From positions 186,001 to 250,000 of the forward strand of contig NZ_VKOG01000001.1 of NCBI RefSeq assembly GCF_007474545.1: a DNA stretch of 64,000 nt. The letters are read 5' to 3'. Source of the DNA: Chryseobacterium binzhouense. Its GTDB lineage: Bacteria; Bacteroidota; Bacteroidia; Flavobacteriales; Weeksellaceae. The notes below the pieces were generated by a model. That model had not been told where the DNA came from. It searched no databases and was given only the letters and a program-made list of their open reading frames with translations. Made by a program: the position numbers and the translations under genes. Below, one piece after another: positions 27,148 through 36,182 of this stretch; positions within the stretch are counted from its first letter, which is position 1, and every line of letters starts with the position of its first letter.

Positions 27148-27222
27148 TGGGTCCTGAGGGATTCGAACCCCCGACCCTCTGGGTGTAAACCAGATGCTCT
27201 GAACCAACTGAGCTAAGAACCC
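27148..27222 (-). tRNA. tRNA-Val (anticodon TAC), second copy
   Basis: The same 75 bases as the copy at 27041 across all arms, with the anticodon loop TTTACAC. It is the first of the two in transcription order, 24-31 bases downstream of a perfect Bacteroidetes promoter. Confidence 0.95.
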
Positions 27223-27252
27223 TCTATACTTGTTTTCTCGTTTAGAGTGGTG

Positions 27253-27283
27253 CAAATATACAACTTATTTCACATTCTCCAAA
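27253..27283 (-). promoter_or_regulatory. Promoter of the tRNA-Val pair
   Basis: On the minus strand TTTG (27280-27283), a 19-base spacer and TATATTTG (27253-27260) match the Bacteroidetes -33/-7 consensus exactly. The expected start of transcription near 27246 lies 24 bases before the first tRNA. The -33 box is inside the 3' end of folC. Confidence 0.85.
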
Positions 27284-28509
27284 TTTTTTTCTAAAAATTC
27301 TCCCACTACAAAGTTGCTTCCACCAACAAAAATCATTTCTTCTTCTGTACATTCTTGTTTTGCAGAAAGATAGGCTTCCTGCACAGAATCAAAAATTTTA
27401 TAATTAATTTTTGCACCTAATAATAAATCTTCATAATCTTTAGGATCACGACCCCGATGAATGGCTGGTTTAGCAAAATAAAATCGAGAATTTTCAGGAA
27501 GCAAAGCCATCACTTCATCTATTTTTTTATCATTCACAAAACCTAATATAATATGTTTGCGTTTATCAATACTTTCCAACTGCTGAAAAACATACTCCAG
27601 TCCTGCCTGATTGTGAGCGGTATCGCATATCGTAAGCGGATTTTCTGAAAACTGAAACCACCTTCCGATAAAACCTGTATTTTGATGAACATTCAGCAAT
27701 CCTTTTTCAATGTTTTCTTCAGAAGTGGTTACGCCTGACTTCTTTAATTCTTCAATCAGCGCTAAAACAACTTTGATATTTTTCGCCTGATAGTTTCCTT
27801 CTAAATCTGATTTTAAATCTGACTGTATGAGCGTTGCATCAATTAACGGAGTTTTCTCATTTTCAGCTTTAGCTCTGATGATATTTTTAACCGCTTCATT
27901 ATCATCTCCTAAAACTACAGGAATATTATTTTTAATGATTCCCGCCTTTTCAAAAGCGATCTCTTCAATCGTATTTCCTAAAATATTCTGATGATCAAGC
28001 TGAACATTGGTAATTGCAGAAACTAAAGGCGTAATAATATTAGTAGAATCTAACCTTCCTCCCAAACCGACTTCAATAATGGCAAAATCAGTTTTCTGCT
28101 GATAGAAATATTCAAATGCCATGATGGTGGTAAATTCAAAAAAAGACGGGCGAATATTTTCTGGAAGATGTTTTAGTTTTTGAATAAAATCAAATACAAA
28201 CTTTTTATCACAGTTTTTACCGTTTACTTTGATTCTTTCGGTAAAGTCAATAAGATGAGGTGAATTATATAATCCGATTTTATAACCAGCCTCCTGAAGA
28301 ACAGAAGCCAGCATATTGCTTGTAGAACCCTTCCCATTGGTTCCGCCAATATGAATACATTTTATTTTATCCTGAGGATTTCCGAAAAAAGCACACAGAT
28401 CTCTGATATTATCCAATCCTGGCTTATAGGCTTTTTCACCATCAATCTGATAATTCGGAGCCTGCACAAAAAGCCACTCCACCGCTTGTTGATACTGTTC
28501 GTTTGTCAT
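27265..28509 (-). CDS. folC: Bifunctional folylpolyglutamate synthase/dihydrofolate synthase
   Basis: A 414-residue Mur-ligase-fold enzyme that adds glutamate to dihydropteroate and to folates. The P-loop is GGTNGKGSTSNML (about 54-66), then YNSPHLIDFTERIKVNG, EVGLGGRLDSTN, a GLGG-type metal site and DTAHNQAGL in the C-terminal domain. Length is usual. Its last bases contain the promoter for the downstream tRNA genes. Confidence 0.93.
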   Translation of the reverse strand: MTNEQYQQAVEWLFVQAPNYQIDGEKAYKPGLDNIRDLCAFFGNPQDKIKCIHIGGTNGKGSTSNMLASVLQEAGYKIGLYNSPHLIDFTERIKVNGKNCDKKFVFDFIQKLKHLPENIRPSFFEFTTIMAFEYFYQQKTDFAIIEVGLGGRLDSTNIITPLVSAITNVQLDHQNILGNTIEEIAFEKAGIIKNNIPVVLGDDNEAVKNIIRAKAENEKTPLIDATLIQSDLKSDLEGNYQAKNIKVVLALIEELKKSGVTTSEENIEKGLLNVHQNTGFIGRWFQFSENPLTICDTAHNQAGLEYVFQQLESIDKRKHIILGFVNDKKIDEVMALLPENSRFYFAKPAIHRGRDPKDYEDLLLGAKINYKIFDSVQEAYLSAKQECTEEEMIFVGGSNFVVGEFLEKNLENVK

Positions 28510-28736
28510 AACGCAAAATTCTCAAATCTTTTACTATTCTGAAACAATATTTTTTGTTTTTTGTAACTTTTTTCTGTTCTCTTCGTCTAATGGAGAAAAG
28601 CCGACACAAACCCATTATCGAATGAGTTTGTAAAATTTGAAAAAAATAATATTTCATTATGAAATCGCCTTGGCAATTATGAAACATAATATCCGTGAAT
28701 GGTGATTGCATATAGCTTAAAAATAGACATCTACAT

Positions 28737-30077
28737 ATGAAAAAAGTTTTGACGATTGTTTTAGGATTAGTCTTTGCAGGAATAAATGCTCAGGAAAAAT
28801 GGTCTCTGAAAGAGTGTGTAGATTATGCAGTGAAACATAATCTTCAGGTAATTCAAAATGAATATTCAAAACAAATACAGGATACTAACCTGAAAATTGC
28901 CCAGAAAAACTATCTGCCGTCCGTAAGTGCGAATATGGGAAACAATGTAAGTTTCGGACAGGCATCTTTAGGGACAGGAAGTATCAGAAACGACCGATAT
29001 AGCAACAATGTAAATATTGGAGCAGACGTTTTGCTTTTTAATAACGGAAGGCTTGAAAAAACGATCAGAAAAACCGAATTTGACGTAGAAGCCAGCCAAT
29101 ACGACATTGAAACAGTTAAGAACGATATTTCGCTTCAGATTGCAAGACAGTACTTAACTACTTTGCTCAACAAAGAAATTGTAAAAATTGCTCAAAGTGC
29201 AACAGAAAATGCTAAAAAACAATATGACAGAGCAAAAATCACGACAGAAGTAGGAACTACCGCACAAACTATTGTGGCGGAAGCCGAAGCTGCATGGGCG
29301 AGAGAAAAACAGAACCTGAAAACAGCAGAAATTAATGTAGACAGAAGTTTATTTGCTTTGGCACAGCTTCTCCAGCTTAAAGAATACAAAGATTTTGATG
29401 TAGAAGATGTGGAAATTTCCGAAACACTGAGTCCACAGCTTATTTCGGTAAATGATGTTCTGGAGACTGCTTACGAAACACAGCCACAGGTAAAAGCAGC
29501 GCAGAGCAGAATAAAAGCCGCTGAAGCTCAGACAGAAGTGACCAAAACAGCTTTTTGGCCCACTTTAACAGCAAGTATCGGATTAGGAACATTTTACAAC
29601 AACCTATTGAATACCAACAACGTTGGAAGCAGTTTTTTTTATGTAAAAGAAGGCAGTCTTTTTCAACAGTATAAGGACAATTTCGGACAGCAGGGCGGGG
29701 TAAATCTCAATATTCCTATCTTTAATAAAGGAATCACCAAACTTCAGGTAGAACAGTCTAAAATTAATGAATTTATCGCCAAAAATGCATTAGAACAACA
29801 AAAGCAGGCTGTAAGACAAAATGTACAGCAGGCTCAGTTTGATGTCGATGCCAATTATGAAGTATATCTTGCTGCAGTAGAAGCTGAGAAAAGCACAAAA
29901 CTGGCAATGGATTTTGCAGATAAAAGTTATGCAGCGGGGCGTACAACCATTTACGACCTCAATATCGCAAGAAACAATTACGCCAATGCACAAGGTTCTG
30001 TAGAACAGGCAAAATATAATTATATTTTCAGTTTAAAATTATTAAATTTCTATGCAGGAATTCCGCTAAGTTTGTAG
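28737..30077 (+). CDS. TolC family outer membrane efflux protein
   Basis: A 446-residue outer membrane channel protein. A signal peptide (to NAQ, about 19) is followed by WSLKECVDYAVKHN and two long coiled-coil OEP repeats, with the typical RTTIYDLNIARNNYANAQ near the C-terminus. TolC trimers link inner-membrane pumps or type I exporters to the outside. No pump or adaptor gene is adjacent, so the partner is elsewhere. The next gene starts one base after the stop. Confidence 0.92.
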   Translation: MKKVLTIVLGLVFAGINAQEKWSLKECVDYAVKHNLQVIQNEYSKQIQDTNLKIAQKNYLPSVSANMGNNVSFGQASLGTGSIRNDRYSNNVNIGADVLLFNNGRLEKTIRKTEFDVEASQYDIETVKNDISLQIARQYLTTLLNKEIVKIAQSATENAKKQYDRAKITTEVGTTAQTIVAEAEAAWAREKQNLKTAEINVDRSLFALAQLLQLKEYKDFDVEDVEISETLSPQLISVNDVLETAYETQPQVKAAQSRIKAAEAQTEVTKTAFWPTLTASIGLGTFYNNLLNTNNVGSSFFYVKEGSLFQQYKDNFGQQGGVNLNIPIFNKGITKLQVEQSKINEFIAKNALEQQKQAVRQNVQQAQFDVDANYEVYLAAVEAEKSTKLAMDFADKSYAAGRTTIYDLNIARNNYANAQGSVEQAKYNYIFSLKLLNFYAGIPLSL

Positions 30078-30078
30078 A

Positions 30079-30669
30079 ATGTCTATTCAGTCTTTGCAAA
30101 ATTATTTACCTGAAAATACGCTGCCGCATTTGAAAAAATGGTTTGCGGATCATTATATCCATATCAAAATAACGAAAAACAGAGAATCTAAGCTTGGAGA
30201 TTACAGAAAACTGAAAGATCAGTCTCACGAAATCACCATCAACTCTACTCTTTCTCCGCAGCTTTTCTTTTTTGTGCTTACTCATGAGCTGGCGCATCTC
30301 GTCGCATTTGAAAAATACGGAAAAAAAATAGCTCCTCACGGTTCTGAATGGAAGCACACGTTTCGTCTTATGCTTTTAGAAAGCATTGATGTTTATACAG
30401 AAGATTTAAGACCTATTATTGCTGATTTTTCCCGTGCGCCTAAAGCCAACTTTATGGCAAGTCCGGAATTGGTACAATATTTTGACATGAGCAATGACGA
30501 AGATGGTTCGGTATTTATCCATGAGCTGATAAACGGTGATCATTTTATATACAGAAACGGAAAATACGTTTTGCAAGGTCTGATTAAAAAGAACTATCTT
30601 TGTATTCATCTGGCTACCGGAAGAAAGTATTCTTTCAGACCTTTGGCGAGAGTGATAAAATGCAGTTAA
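30079..30669 (+). CDS. SprT-like zinc metalloprotease
   Basis: A 196-residue SprT-domain protein. The zinc-binding HELAH motif is at residues 69-73, with a further His in APHGSEWKHTFR. SprT/SPRTN proteins are metalloproteases; in eukaryotes SPRTN degrades DNA-protein crosslinks, but the bacterial role is unknown. The C-terminal part lacks the zinc-ribbon cysteines of E. coli SprT. It lies between tolC and manC in the same orientation with almost no gap. Confidence 0.82.
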   Translation: MSIQSLQNYLPENTLPHLKKWFADHYIHIKITKNRESKLGDYRKLKDQSHEITINSTLSPQLFFFVLTHELAHLVAFEKYGKKIAPHGSEWKHTFRLMLLESIDVYTEDLRPIIADFSRAPKANFMASPELVQYFDMSNDEDGSVFIHELINGDHFIYRNGKYVLQGLIKKNYLCIHLATGRKYSFRPLARVIKCS

Positions 30670-30671
30670 AT

Positions 30672-31751
30672 ATGTCGAAATCAGATCAATACTGCGTGAT
30701 AATGGCAGGAGGAATCGGAAGCAGATTCTGGCCTTTAAGCACACAGAAATTTCCAAAACAGTTTCAGGATATTTTAGGAACGGGTCGTACGATGATTCAG
30801 CAGACCTATGACAGGATCAGTAAAATTATTCCTAACGAAAATATTTTTGTAATTACCAATAAAGAGTACACCGCGCTTTCTCATCAGCAGCTTCCGGAAA
30901 TTCCGGAACGGAATATTGTAGGAGAGCCACTGATGAAAAACACCGCCGCCTGCAATCTTTATATGGCAAATAAAATCGCAGAGATCAATCCTGAAGCCAC
31001 CATGATTGTTTTGCCGGCGGATCATTTAATTTTAAAAGAAGAAACCTTCCTTGAAAAAGTAAAGCTGGCTCTTGAAATTGCCTCCGGAAACGATTACCTG
31101 GTAACACTAGGAATCACTCCGACAAGACCCGATACAGGATACGGATATATTCAGTTTGTAGAAACGAAAGATTCAGATTATTATAAAGTAAAAACATTTA
31201 CCGAAAAACCGATTCTGGAAATTGCTAAAAGTTTCCTGGAAAGTGGTGATTTTCTTTGGAATGCCGGAATTTTTATCTGGAATGTACAATCTATTCAAAA
31301 AGCTTTTGAAAATTTTCTTCCGGAAATGACACAGCAGTTTACGGTGTGCGAATACAATGCGGATAATGAAACCAGCTGTATTGAACTTATTTATCCTAAA
31401 ATCCAGAAAATATCCATTGATAACGGAATTTTAGAAAAAGCAAAAAACGTTTACGTAATTCCCGCAGATTTAGGCTGGAGCGATCTAGGAACATGGACTT
31501 CTGTTTTCGAAAACAGCGAGAGAGACCAGCATGATAATTCTATCAATATCAAAACTGCCCTTACTTACGATTCTAAGGGAAATATTATTCATATTAAAAA
31601 TAATAAAGCAGTCGTAATAGACGGATTAAAGGATTTTATCGTTGTAGATACAGACAAAGTTCTTTTAATCTGCCCGAGACAGCATGATCAGCAGATTAAG
31701 GATTATGTTTTAGATCTTAAAAGCCTTAAAAAAGGCGAAAAATATATGTAA
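30672..31751 (+). CDS. manC: Mannose-1-phosphate guanylyltransferase
   Basis: A 359-residue nucleotidyltransferase that makes GDP-mannose from mannose-1-phosphate and GTP for surface polysaccharides and glycoproteins. The NTP-binding loop MAGGIGSRFWPLSTQKFPKQF is at the N-terminus, followed by VVLPADHLI, DTGYGYIQ, KTFTEKP and LWNAGIFIW. It lacks the C-terminal phosphomannose isomerase domain. The frame is open upstream into sprT; the ATG at 30672, 3 bases after the sprT stop, is the natural start. Confidence 0.93.
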   Translation: MSKSDQYCVIMAGGIGSRFWPLSTQKFPKQFQDILGTGRTMIQQTYDRISKIIPNENIFVITNKEYTALSHQQLPEIPERNIVGEPLMKNTAACNLYMANKIAEINPEATMIVLPADHLILKEETFLEKVKLALEIASGNDYLVTLGITPTRPDTGYGYIQFVETKDSDYYKVKTFTEKPILEIAKSFLESGDFLWNAGIFIWNVQSIQKAFENFLPEMTQQFTVCEYNADNETSCIELIYPKIQKISIDNGILEKAKNVYVIPADLGWSDLGTWTSVFENSERDQHDNSINIKTALTYDSKGNIIHIKNNKAVVIDGLKDFIVVDTDKVLLICPRQHDQQIKDYVLDLKSLKKGEKYM

Positions 31752-31784
31752 AACATGGCATGATTTGTGTCACTTTTTGTAACT

Positions 31785-32453
31785 ATGACATTATATAAAA
31801 GTACTTTTTTTTCGGTTTTCTTATTTCTTGGGATATTTTCTTTTTCTCAGGAGAAGAAAAAATTCGCCAATATAGAAGGCGTTTTATCTAATATTTCACC
31901 AGATCACCAAACAGCAGATTTTTGGGTTTTGGTACACAACAGTTACGGAAGAAATAAAGAAATCAAAGTTTCCGGAACGAAAAAAGATTATACTCCGCAG
32001 TTTTCAGGATTTAGTCTGAGACCGGGAGAAGAAAGTTTTTTCTACATTGTTTCCGGCAAAGGCGATCAGATCACTTACATTACTGATATTAAAGACCTTA
32101 AAGGCTTTATCGGAAAGGTTAACAATGTAGATGAGGCTGCCTTATCTGCTGTTCTTGAAGGATATATGATAGATGAGCAGTTTGTAGATGTTGCAGCCAA
32201 TCATTACGAAGACAAAAACAATTACTATCTGGATCTGGGGAAAGTTACCTCAATCGAATGTCCTTATCAGAAGACCCATTATACATTAACGGTCAGCAAA
32301 GCAACCGGAAAGATTTCAAAAGTAGACGATCACGGATCTTATATGGAAGTTTATACTAAAAACTGCAAGAACAACCCAAGACTTTTAAAATTGGAAAAGA
32401 AAGAAGAGCCAAAAGATGAATCATCAAAACAGCCCACTAAAAAAAGAAGATAA
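31785..32453 (+). CDS. Secreted protein of unknown function
   Basis: A 222-residue secreted protein not recognised as a named family. The signal peptide ends near FSFSQ. The mature part has a beta-rich region (about 25-100) with aromatic and charged residues, a long ordered middle and a Lys/Glu/Ser-rich tail ending in KKRR, and two cysteines (in SIECPYQKTH and TKNCKNNP) that may form a disulfide. The frame is open from a GTG at 31767; the ATG at 31785 precedes the signal sequence. The following GNAT gene overlaps its end by 38 bases. Confidence 0.7.
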   Translation: MTLYKSTFFSVFLFLGIFSFSQEKKKFANIEGVLSNISPDHQTADFWVLVHNSYGRNKEIKVSGTKKDYTPQFSGFSLRPGEESFFYIVSGKGDQITYITDIKDLKGFIGKVNNVDEAALSAVLEGYMIDEQFVDVAANHYEDKNNYYLDLGKVTSIECPYQKTHYTLTVSKATGKISKVDDHGSYMEVYTKNCKNNPRLLKLEKKEEPKDESSKQPTKKRR

Positions 32454-32955
32454 TTTTTACGAGACCGAAAGGCTTTTCATTCGTCCTATGTCTTTGGAAG
32501 ATGCCGGTTTCATTTTTGAGCTGTATAATATGCCTTCTTTCATCAAATACATCGGAAACAGAAATATACAGACTGTTGGTGATGCAGAACAATATATTCA
32601 ATCCAAATTCTTACCTCAATTTGATAAGCTGGGTTTTGGGAATTATCTTGTTGTTTTAAAAGAAGGAAATCATAAAATCGGCGGCGTAGGAATATTTGAA
32701 AGAGATGGTTTGGATATCATGGATATTGGTTTTTCCGTACTTGAAAAATATGAAGGCAAAGGTCTGATGTTTGAAGCTGCACAAAAGATATTGTCTGTCG
32801 GAATGAATGATTTTGGTCTTAAAAAAGTTTCAGCCATTACCACCAAAGACAATTTTTCTTCCCGTAAACTGATTGAAAAACTGGGTTTAAAATTCAAACA
32901 AATGGTTACACTCCCGAATGACTCAGAAGAACTGATGTATTTTGAGACAGAATAA
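32416..32955 (+). CDS. GNAT family N-acetyltransferase
   Basis: A 179-residue acetyltransferase of the RimJ/RimL type: TERLFIRPMSLEDAGF starts the fold, IGGVGIFER marks the central strand, and EKYEGKGLMFEAAQKILS holds the acetyl-CoA pyrophosphate-binding loop. KVSAITTKDNFSSRKLIEKLGL is the closing motif. The acceptor is unknown. Its ATG lies inside the preceding gene, so translation is probably coupled. Confidence 0.88.
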   Translation: MNHQNSPLKKEDNFYETERLFIRPMSLEDAGFIFELYNMPSFIKYIGNRNIQTVGDAEQYIQSKFLPQFDKLGFGNYLVVLKEGNHKIGGVGIFERDGLDIMDIGFSVLEKYEGKGLMFEAAQKILSVGMNDFGLKKVSAITTKDNFSSRKLIEKLGLKFKQMVTLPNDSEELMYFETE

Positions 32956-33125
32956 GATACAAGTAAATAATAGATTTTATGTAAGTTAGTCAGTTCTTTA
33001 GTTTTTACCGCCCTGAAAAACAAATACCTATAATTGAGCGAAAATACAAATCTTTAACTTGTATAATCTTTATTCTTCACGTATTCCGTTACAAAACCTT
33101 AAATTCGCAGAAATATATCTCAACA

Positions 33126-33809
33126 ATGAAAAAAACCTTATTTACCTTAGCTTTGCTTACCGGAGCCAATCTTGTGTTTGCTCAAAAAACATATACTGAT
33201 GAGCAGAAAGCGTCATATTATATTGGTCTTGATATCGCAGAAAATATGAAAAGACAAGGCTTTCCTGCAGATGCAGAGCTTTTGGCGCAAGGCATTAAAG
33301 ACGCACTTACAGAGAAATCTGCACTTTTCCCGAAAGAAGAAATGGGAACTTTCCTGCAGGGTTTTATGCAAAAGCAAAACGAAAAGAAACAAGCCGAAGC
33401 TAAAGTAAAAGCTGAAGAAAACAAAAAAGCTGGAGCAGATTTTCTTGCTAAAAATAAGCTGAAAAATAATATAAAAACTACAGCAAGCGGTCTGCAATAC
33501 GAGGTTTTGAAAGAAGGTGACGGCAAAACAAAACCAACAGCTTCAAATACGGCAAATGTAATGTATACAGGAAAACTGATGGACGGAACTGTTTTTGACT
33601 CTACCGACAAGAATGGCGGAAAACCTATTGAACTTAACTTATCCAGCGTAATTCCCGGATGGACAGAAGGAATACAGTTGATGAGCAAAGGAGCTAAATA
33701 CAGATTTTATCTTCCTTCAGATCTTGCTTATGGAGACAATGGAGCAGGAAACGTAATTCCTCCCGGAGCAACACTTATTTTTGATGTTGAGCTGGTAGAT
33801 TTTAAATAG
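33126..33809 (+). CDS. FKBP-type peptidyl-prolyl cis-trans isomerase, periplasmic
   Basis: A 227-residue exported isomerase with signal peptide (to about FAQ, 20), an N-terminal FKBP-N dimerisation helix bundle (about 25-115) rich in Lys and Glu, and a C-terminal FKBP domain (about 120-227) including ANVMYTGKLMDGTVFDST, VIPGWTEGIQLM and NVIPPGATLIFDVELV. It resembles FkpA/Mip-like periplasmic chaperones. Followed by a terminator shared with the gene converging from the right. Confidence 0.92.
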   Translation: MKKTLFTLALLTGANLVFAQKTYTDEQKASYYIGLDIAENMKRQGFPADAELLAQGIKDALTEKSALFPKEEMGTFLQGFMQKQNEKKQAEAKVKAEENKKAGADFLAKNKLKNNIKTTASGLQYEVLKEGDGKTKPTASNTANVMYTGKLMDGTVFDSTDKNGGKPIELNLSSVIPGWTEGIQLMSKGAKYRFYLPSDLAYGDNGAGNVIPPGATLIFDVELVDFK

Positions 33810-33828
33810 ACTTAGAATGACATGAAAT

Positions 33829-33863
33829 AAAAACCGCTTTGCAATCAGACAAAGCGGTTTATT
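33829..33863. terminator. Bidirectional terminator after the FKBP gene
   Basis: AAACCGCTTTG (33831-33841) is perfectly inverted at 33850-33860 around an 8-base loop, flanked by A and T runs on both sides. It serves the FKBP gene and the converging operon. Confidence 0.85.
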
Positions 33864-33864
33864 T

Positions 33865-34272
33865 TTATCGGTTTATTGTCATTAAAGCTTCTTCCGAAAC
33901 TTTATATTCCCCTTTTTGATAAGTATCTTTACTTGAAAGCAAAACTTCATAAGTATAAATACCTTTGGGAAGGTTGTACGTACATTCTTTTTCGTCTTTT
34001 GGGATAACGAATTCTTTTTTTATTTCTTCATCTTCTATCTTCCCGTTGAGTTTTACGGTAATTTTCTCATCCATTTTGTTTTTAAAACAAAAACTGTCGA
34101 CTGTTTTTGCATTAGGATCTACGGGTTTTGCATTATTTCCCCTTAAAGCTGCAAAGCCCTGCACAAGAATATTACCAATAGCTAAACCTTTATCTAAACC
34201 AGACATCGTGGTTTGGGATTTTAAATTTGACGAAAATAAAATAATTACACATAATATTACATTATATTTCAT
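33865..34272 (-). CDS. Secreted protein of unknown function
   Basis: A 135-residue secreted protein not assigned to a family. Signal peptide ends near NLKSQ. The mature part has two cysteines (DSFCFKN and KECTYN) that could pair, and a beta-sandwich-like C-terminal half with GIYTYEVLLSSKDTYQKGEYKV, similar to the small surface or T9SS-related domains often seen beside redox proteins. Its start overlaps the end of the TlpA-like gene by 4 bases, so it belongs to that operon. Confidence 0.65.
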   Translation of the reverse strand: MKYNVILCVIILFSSNLKSQTTMSGLDKGLAIGNILVQGFAALRGNNAKPVDPNAKTVDSFCFKNKMDEKITVKLNGKIEDEEIKKEFVIPKDEKECTYNLPKGIYTYEVLLSSKDTYQKGEYKVSEEALMTINR

Positions 34273-34808
34273 TTAAGAGAATTAATTTTAATGTTTACTT
34301 CGTCATAATCAATACTTCCTGTTAACTTATGAATCACTTTTCCCTCTTTAATGATATAAGTAACCGGAACAATTTCATTTCTTATTAATGAATTTAAATC
34401 TCTATTCTCCAAAAAGTTTCTAATAGCTTTTCTGTATTCTGAATTATCTAAGGTGATATCATTTGTAAGATTATAATTTTTAATAGCATCAATCAATTCT
34501 TTTTCATCTTTATCAATTGATAGTGTTGCAAACTTAACAGTAGGATTATTTTTCTCCAGCTTTTTAAACACTGGCATCTCCTTCAAGCAAGGCTCACACC
34601 AGCTTGCCCACAAATTAATCACAGAAATTGAATCGCTAGCTAAGAATTCTTTTGAGAAGCTGCTATTTTCAATATTAAATTTACTGTTTCTCTCTATTGT
34701 ATCCTGCTGCTTACCGACAGTAACATTACCAATTTGAAACCCAAAATTATACACAACAAATACCACCAAAATCACTACAGAAATGATTATTAGAACTTTT
34801 TTTTTCAT
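34269..34808 (-). CDS. TlpA-like thiol:disulfide oxidoreductase
   Basis: A 179-residue thioredoxin-fold protein anchored by an N-terminal hydrophobic helix (about 5-25). The active site WASWCEPCLKEMP has C-x-x-C; the cis-Pro is in IVPVTYII. Like ResA/TlpA it probably keeps periplasmic cysteines reduced. It lies between two secreted proteins with several cysteines, which are plausible substrates. Middle gene of a three-gene operon with a 3-base gap upstream and a 4-base overlap downstream. Confidence 0.85.
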   Translation of the reverse strand: MKKKVLIIISVVILVVFVVYNFGFQIGNVTVGKQQDTIERNSKFNIENSSFSKEFLASDSISVINLWASWCEPCLKEMPVFKKLEKNNPTVKFATLSIDKDEKELIDAIKNYNLTNDITLDNSEYRKAIRNFLENRDLNSLIRNEIVPVTYIIKEGKVIHKLTGSIDYDEVNIKINSLK

Positions 34809-34811
34809 CTT

Positions 34812-35543
34812 TTATTTTAATTGAATGTTTCTTGTATAAATTTTACCTTCTTCAACTAAATACTTTCCAGCTTTAATCAAATAGTCATTTCCAAAAATTA
34901 CGTCTTCATCGAAAGATAACATATTACCATTTTCTTTAGCTATGTTCAACAGCTTTTCATCTTTAGTTATATCTATTTCGGCATAACCTCCGTGAATAAC
35001 TCTGGTTTGGTTACTAAAAGAAGGATAATATACACAAATACTTGTGGTATAACTATATTCATGACCAAAGATATGACCTTGATGAGTTTCTACATAACAT
35101 GCTTTCTTAATTCTAATTCTTTGAACAGCAACTTCAAAAGCAACTTCACCATTGACAACTTTGTAAGTCCCAGCTTTCATAACCGCTTCCATACCGTCCT
35201 TTTCTAATGAATGATCTTTATCAATTAAAGTGACATCTTCTTTTATTTCAATTTCTGAACCTTTGAAGTCTGAACCGTCTGTATTTTTTAAACCTAGCAC
35301 AGCAACTCTTTTGCCTACAACTACATAATGACATTCTTTATCCGACCAGATTTCAATTCCAAAGCTCCCAATTCCGCAACAGGAAATTGTATTACAGAAT
35401 AATAAAACTCTTTTTCTGGCAGATGTAGATTCTTTCACAGCAGATAAAAGTTCTTCTGCATTTTCATTTACATATTTCTGAGAAAAAGCAAAGCTGCTTA
35501 ACAGTAAAGTAAAAACTAAAGCTAATTTAAATAAATTTTTCAT
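34812..35543 (-). CDS. Cysteine-containing secreted protein of unknown function
   Basis: A 243-residue secreted protein with a signal peptide (to about FAFSQ, 20). Near residue 50 it has CNTISCC, then CHYVVVG, CYVETHQG and CVYYPSF, so six cysteines in all. A repeated pattern, DVTLIDKDHSLEKDG and DVIFGNDYLIKAGKY, with IEIKED and GTYKVVNGEVAFEV, suggests two similar beta domains. No family recognised. First gene of the operon with the TlpA protein; the ATG at 35543 was chosen over an upstream one at 35603 because it precedes the signal peptide. Confidence 0.7.
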   Translation of the reverse strand: MKNLFKLALVFTLLLSSFAFSQKYVNENAEELLSAVKESTSARKRVLLFCNTISCCGIGSFGIEIWSDKECHYVVVGKRVAVLGLKNTDGSDFKGSEIEIKEDVTLIDKDHSLEKDGMEAVMKAGTYKVVNGEVAFEVAVQRIRIKKACYVETHQGHIFGHEYSYTTSICVYYPSFSNQTRVIHGGYAEIDITKDEKLLNIAKENGNMLSFDEDVIFGNDYLIKAGKYLVEEGKIYTRNIQLK

Positions 35544-35706
35544 AAATTTTAATTGTTGATTGTTGATTATTTTTTTTACACATTTATGTTTTCGCGATAA
35601 CACCCTTCAAAAGTACTATGCGGATGGAATTTTAACACTATCAAAACTGACAAAAGATTTATCAAATTTTACCAATTTTTAATCACTTTTGAAATAACTT
35701 TTTTAG

Positions 35707-35736
35707 TTGGCTTCTTTCATTATTTTAATATCTTTG
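35707..35736 (+). promoter_or_regulatory. Promoter of the XRE gene
   Basis: TTG (35707-35709), a 19-base spacer and TATCTTTG (35729-35736) match the Bacteroidetes promoter consensus. Transcription would begin about 10 bases before the ATG at 35753. Confidence 0.8.
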
Positions 35737-35752
35737 TTCAAAATCATAAAAG

Positions 35753-36106
35753 ATGAAGATTGGACAAAAACTTAAAGGAATGAGAATTGAAAAAGGACTT
35801 TCAACAATCGAAGTCGCTGAAAAATTAGATATTTCAGAATCTACATACAGAAGATTTGAAAACGATAAAAGTTTCCCCGATGTTTTTACTTTAGATAAAA
35901 TCGCTAAGATTTATGATAAAACATTAACCGATATATTACCAGAGGGATTGACTGTAATAAATCATAATAATGGTGAGTATTCAAATAACGCTGGTTATAT
36001 TGTTAATCAGTATCTCTCGGAAAAAGTTGTTGAACAATATGAAGCCAGACTCAAAGAAAAGGACGAACAAATTGCTTTGTTGAAAAGTTTGCTTGACAAG
36101 AAATAG
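35753..36106 (+). CDS. XRE family transcriptional regulator
   Basis: A 117-residue DNA-binding protein. The HTH (about 5-58) reads GQKLKGMRIEKGLSTIEVAEKLDISESTYRRFENDK, a standard XRE five-helix domain. The C-terminal part (about 80-117), VVEQYEARLKEKDEQIALLKSLLDKK, looks like a short coiled coil that would dimerise it. It divides the redox operon from bcp and is not clearly linked to either; targets unknown. Own promoter and terminator. Confidence 0.85.
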   Translation: MKIGQKLKGMRIEKGLSTIEVAEKLDISESTYRRFENDKSFPDVFTLDKIAKIYDKTLTDILPEGLTVINHNNGEYSNNAGYIVNQYLSEKVVEQYEARLKEKDEQIALLKSLLDKK

Positions 36107-36127
36107 TCTATTAAAATATTTTAACAA

Positions 36128-36158
36128 AAAATTCCTTTCAGCCTCAAAACTGAAAGGA
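36128..36158. terminator. Bidirectional terminator between the XRE gene and bcp
   Basis: AATTCCTTTCAG and CTGAAAGGAATT form a 12-bp perfect stem around an 8-base loop, with A and T runs on either side, between converging genes. Confidence 0.85.
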
Positions 36159-36182
36159 ATTTTTATCCTCTGATAATAACGA

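Noticed and set aside
28595-28640. Imperfect hairpin AAACCCATT/AATGAGTTT before the TolC gene
   Set aside because: One mismatch, no T tract, and no gene end upstream on either strand that fits a terminator.
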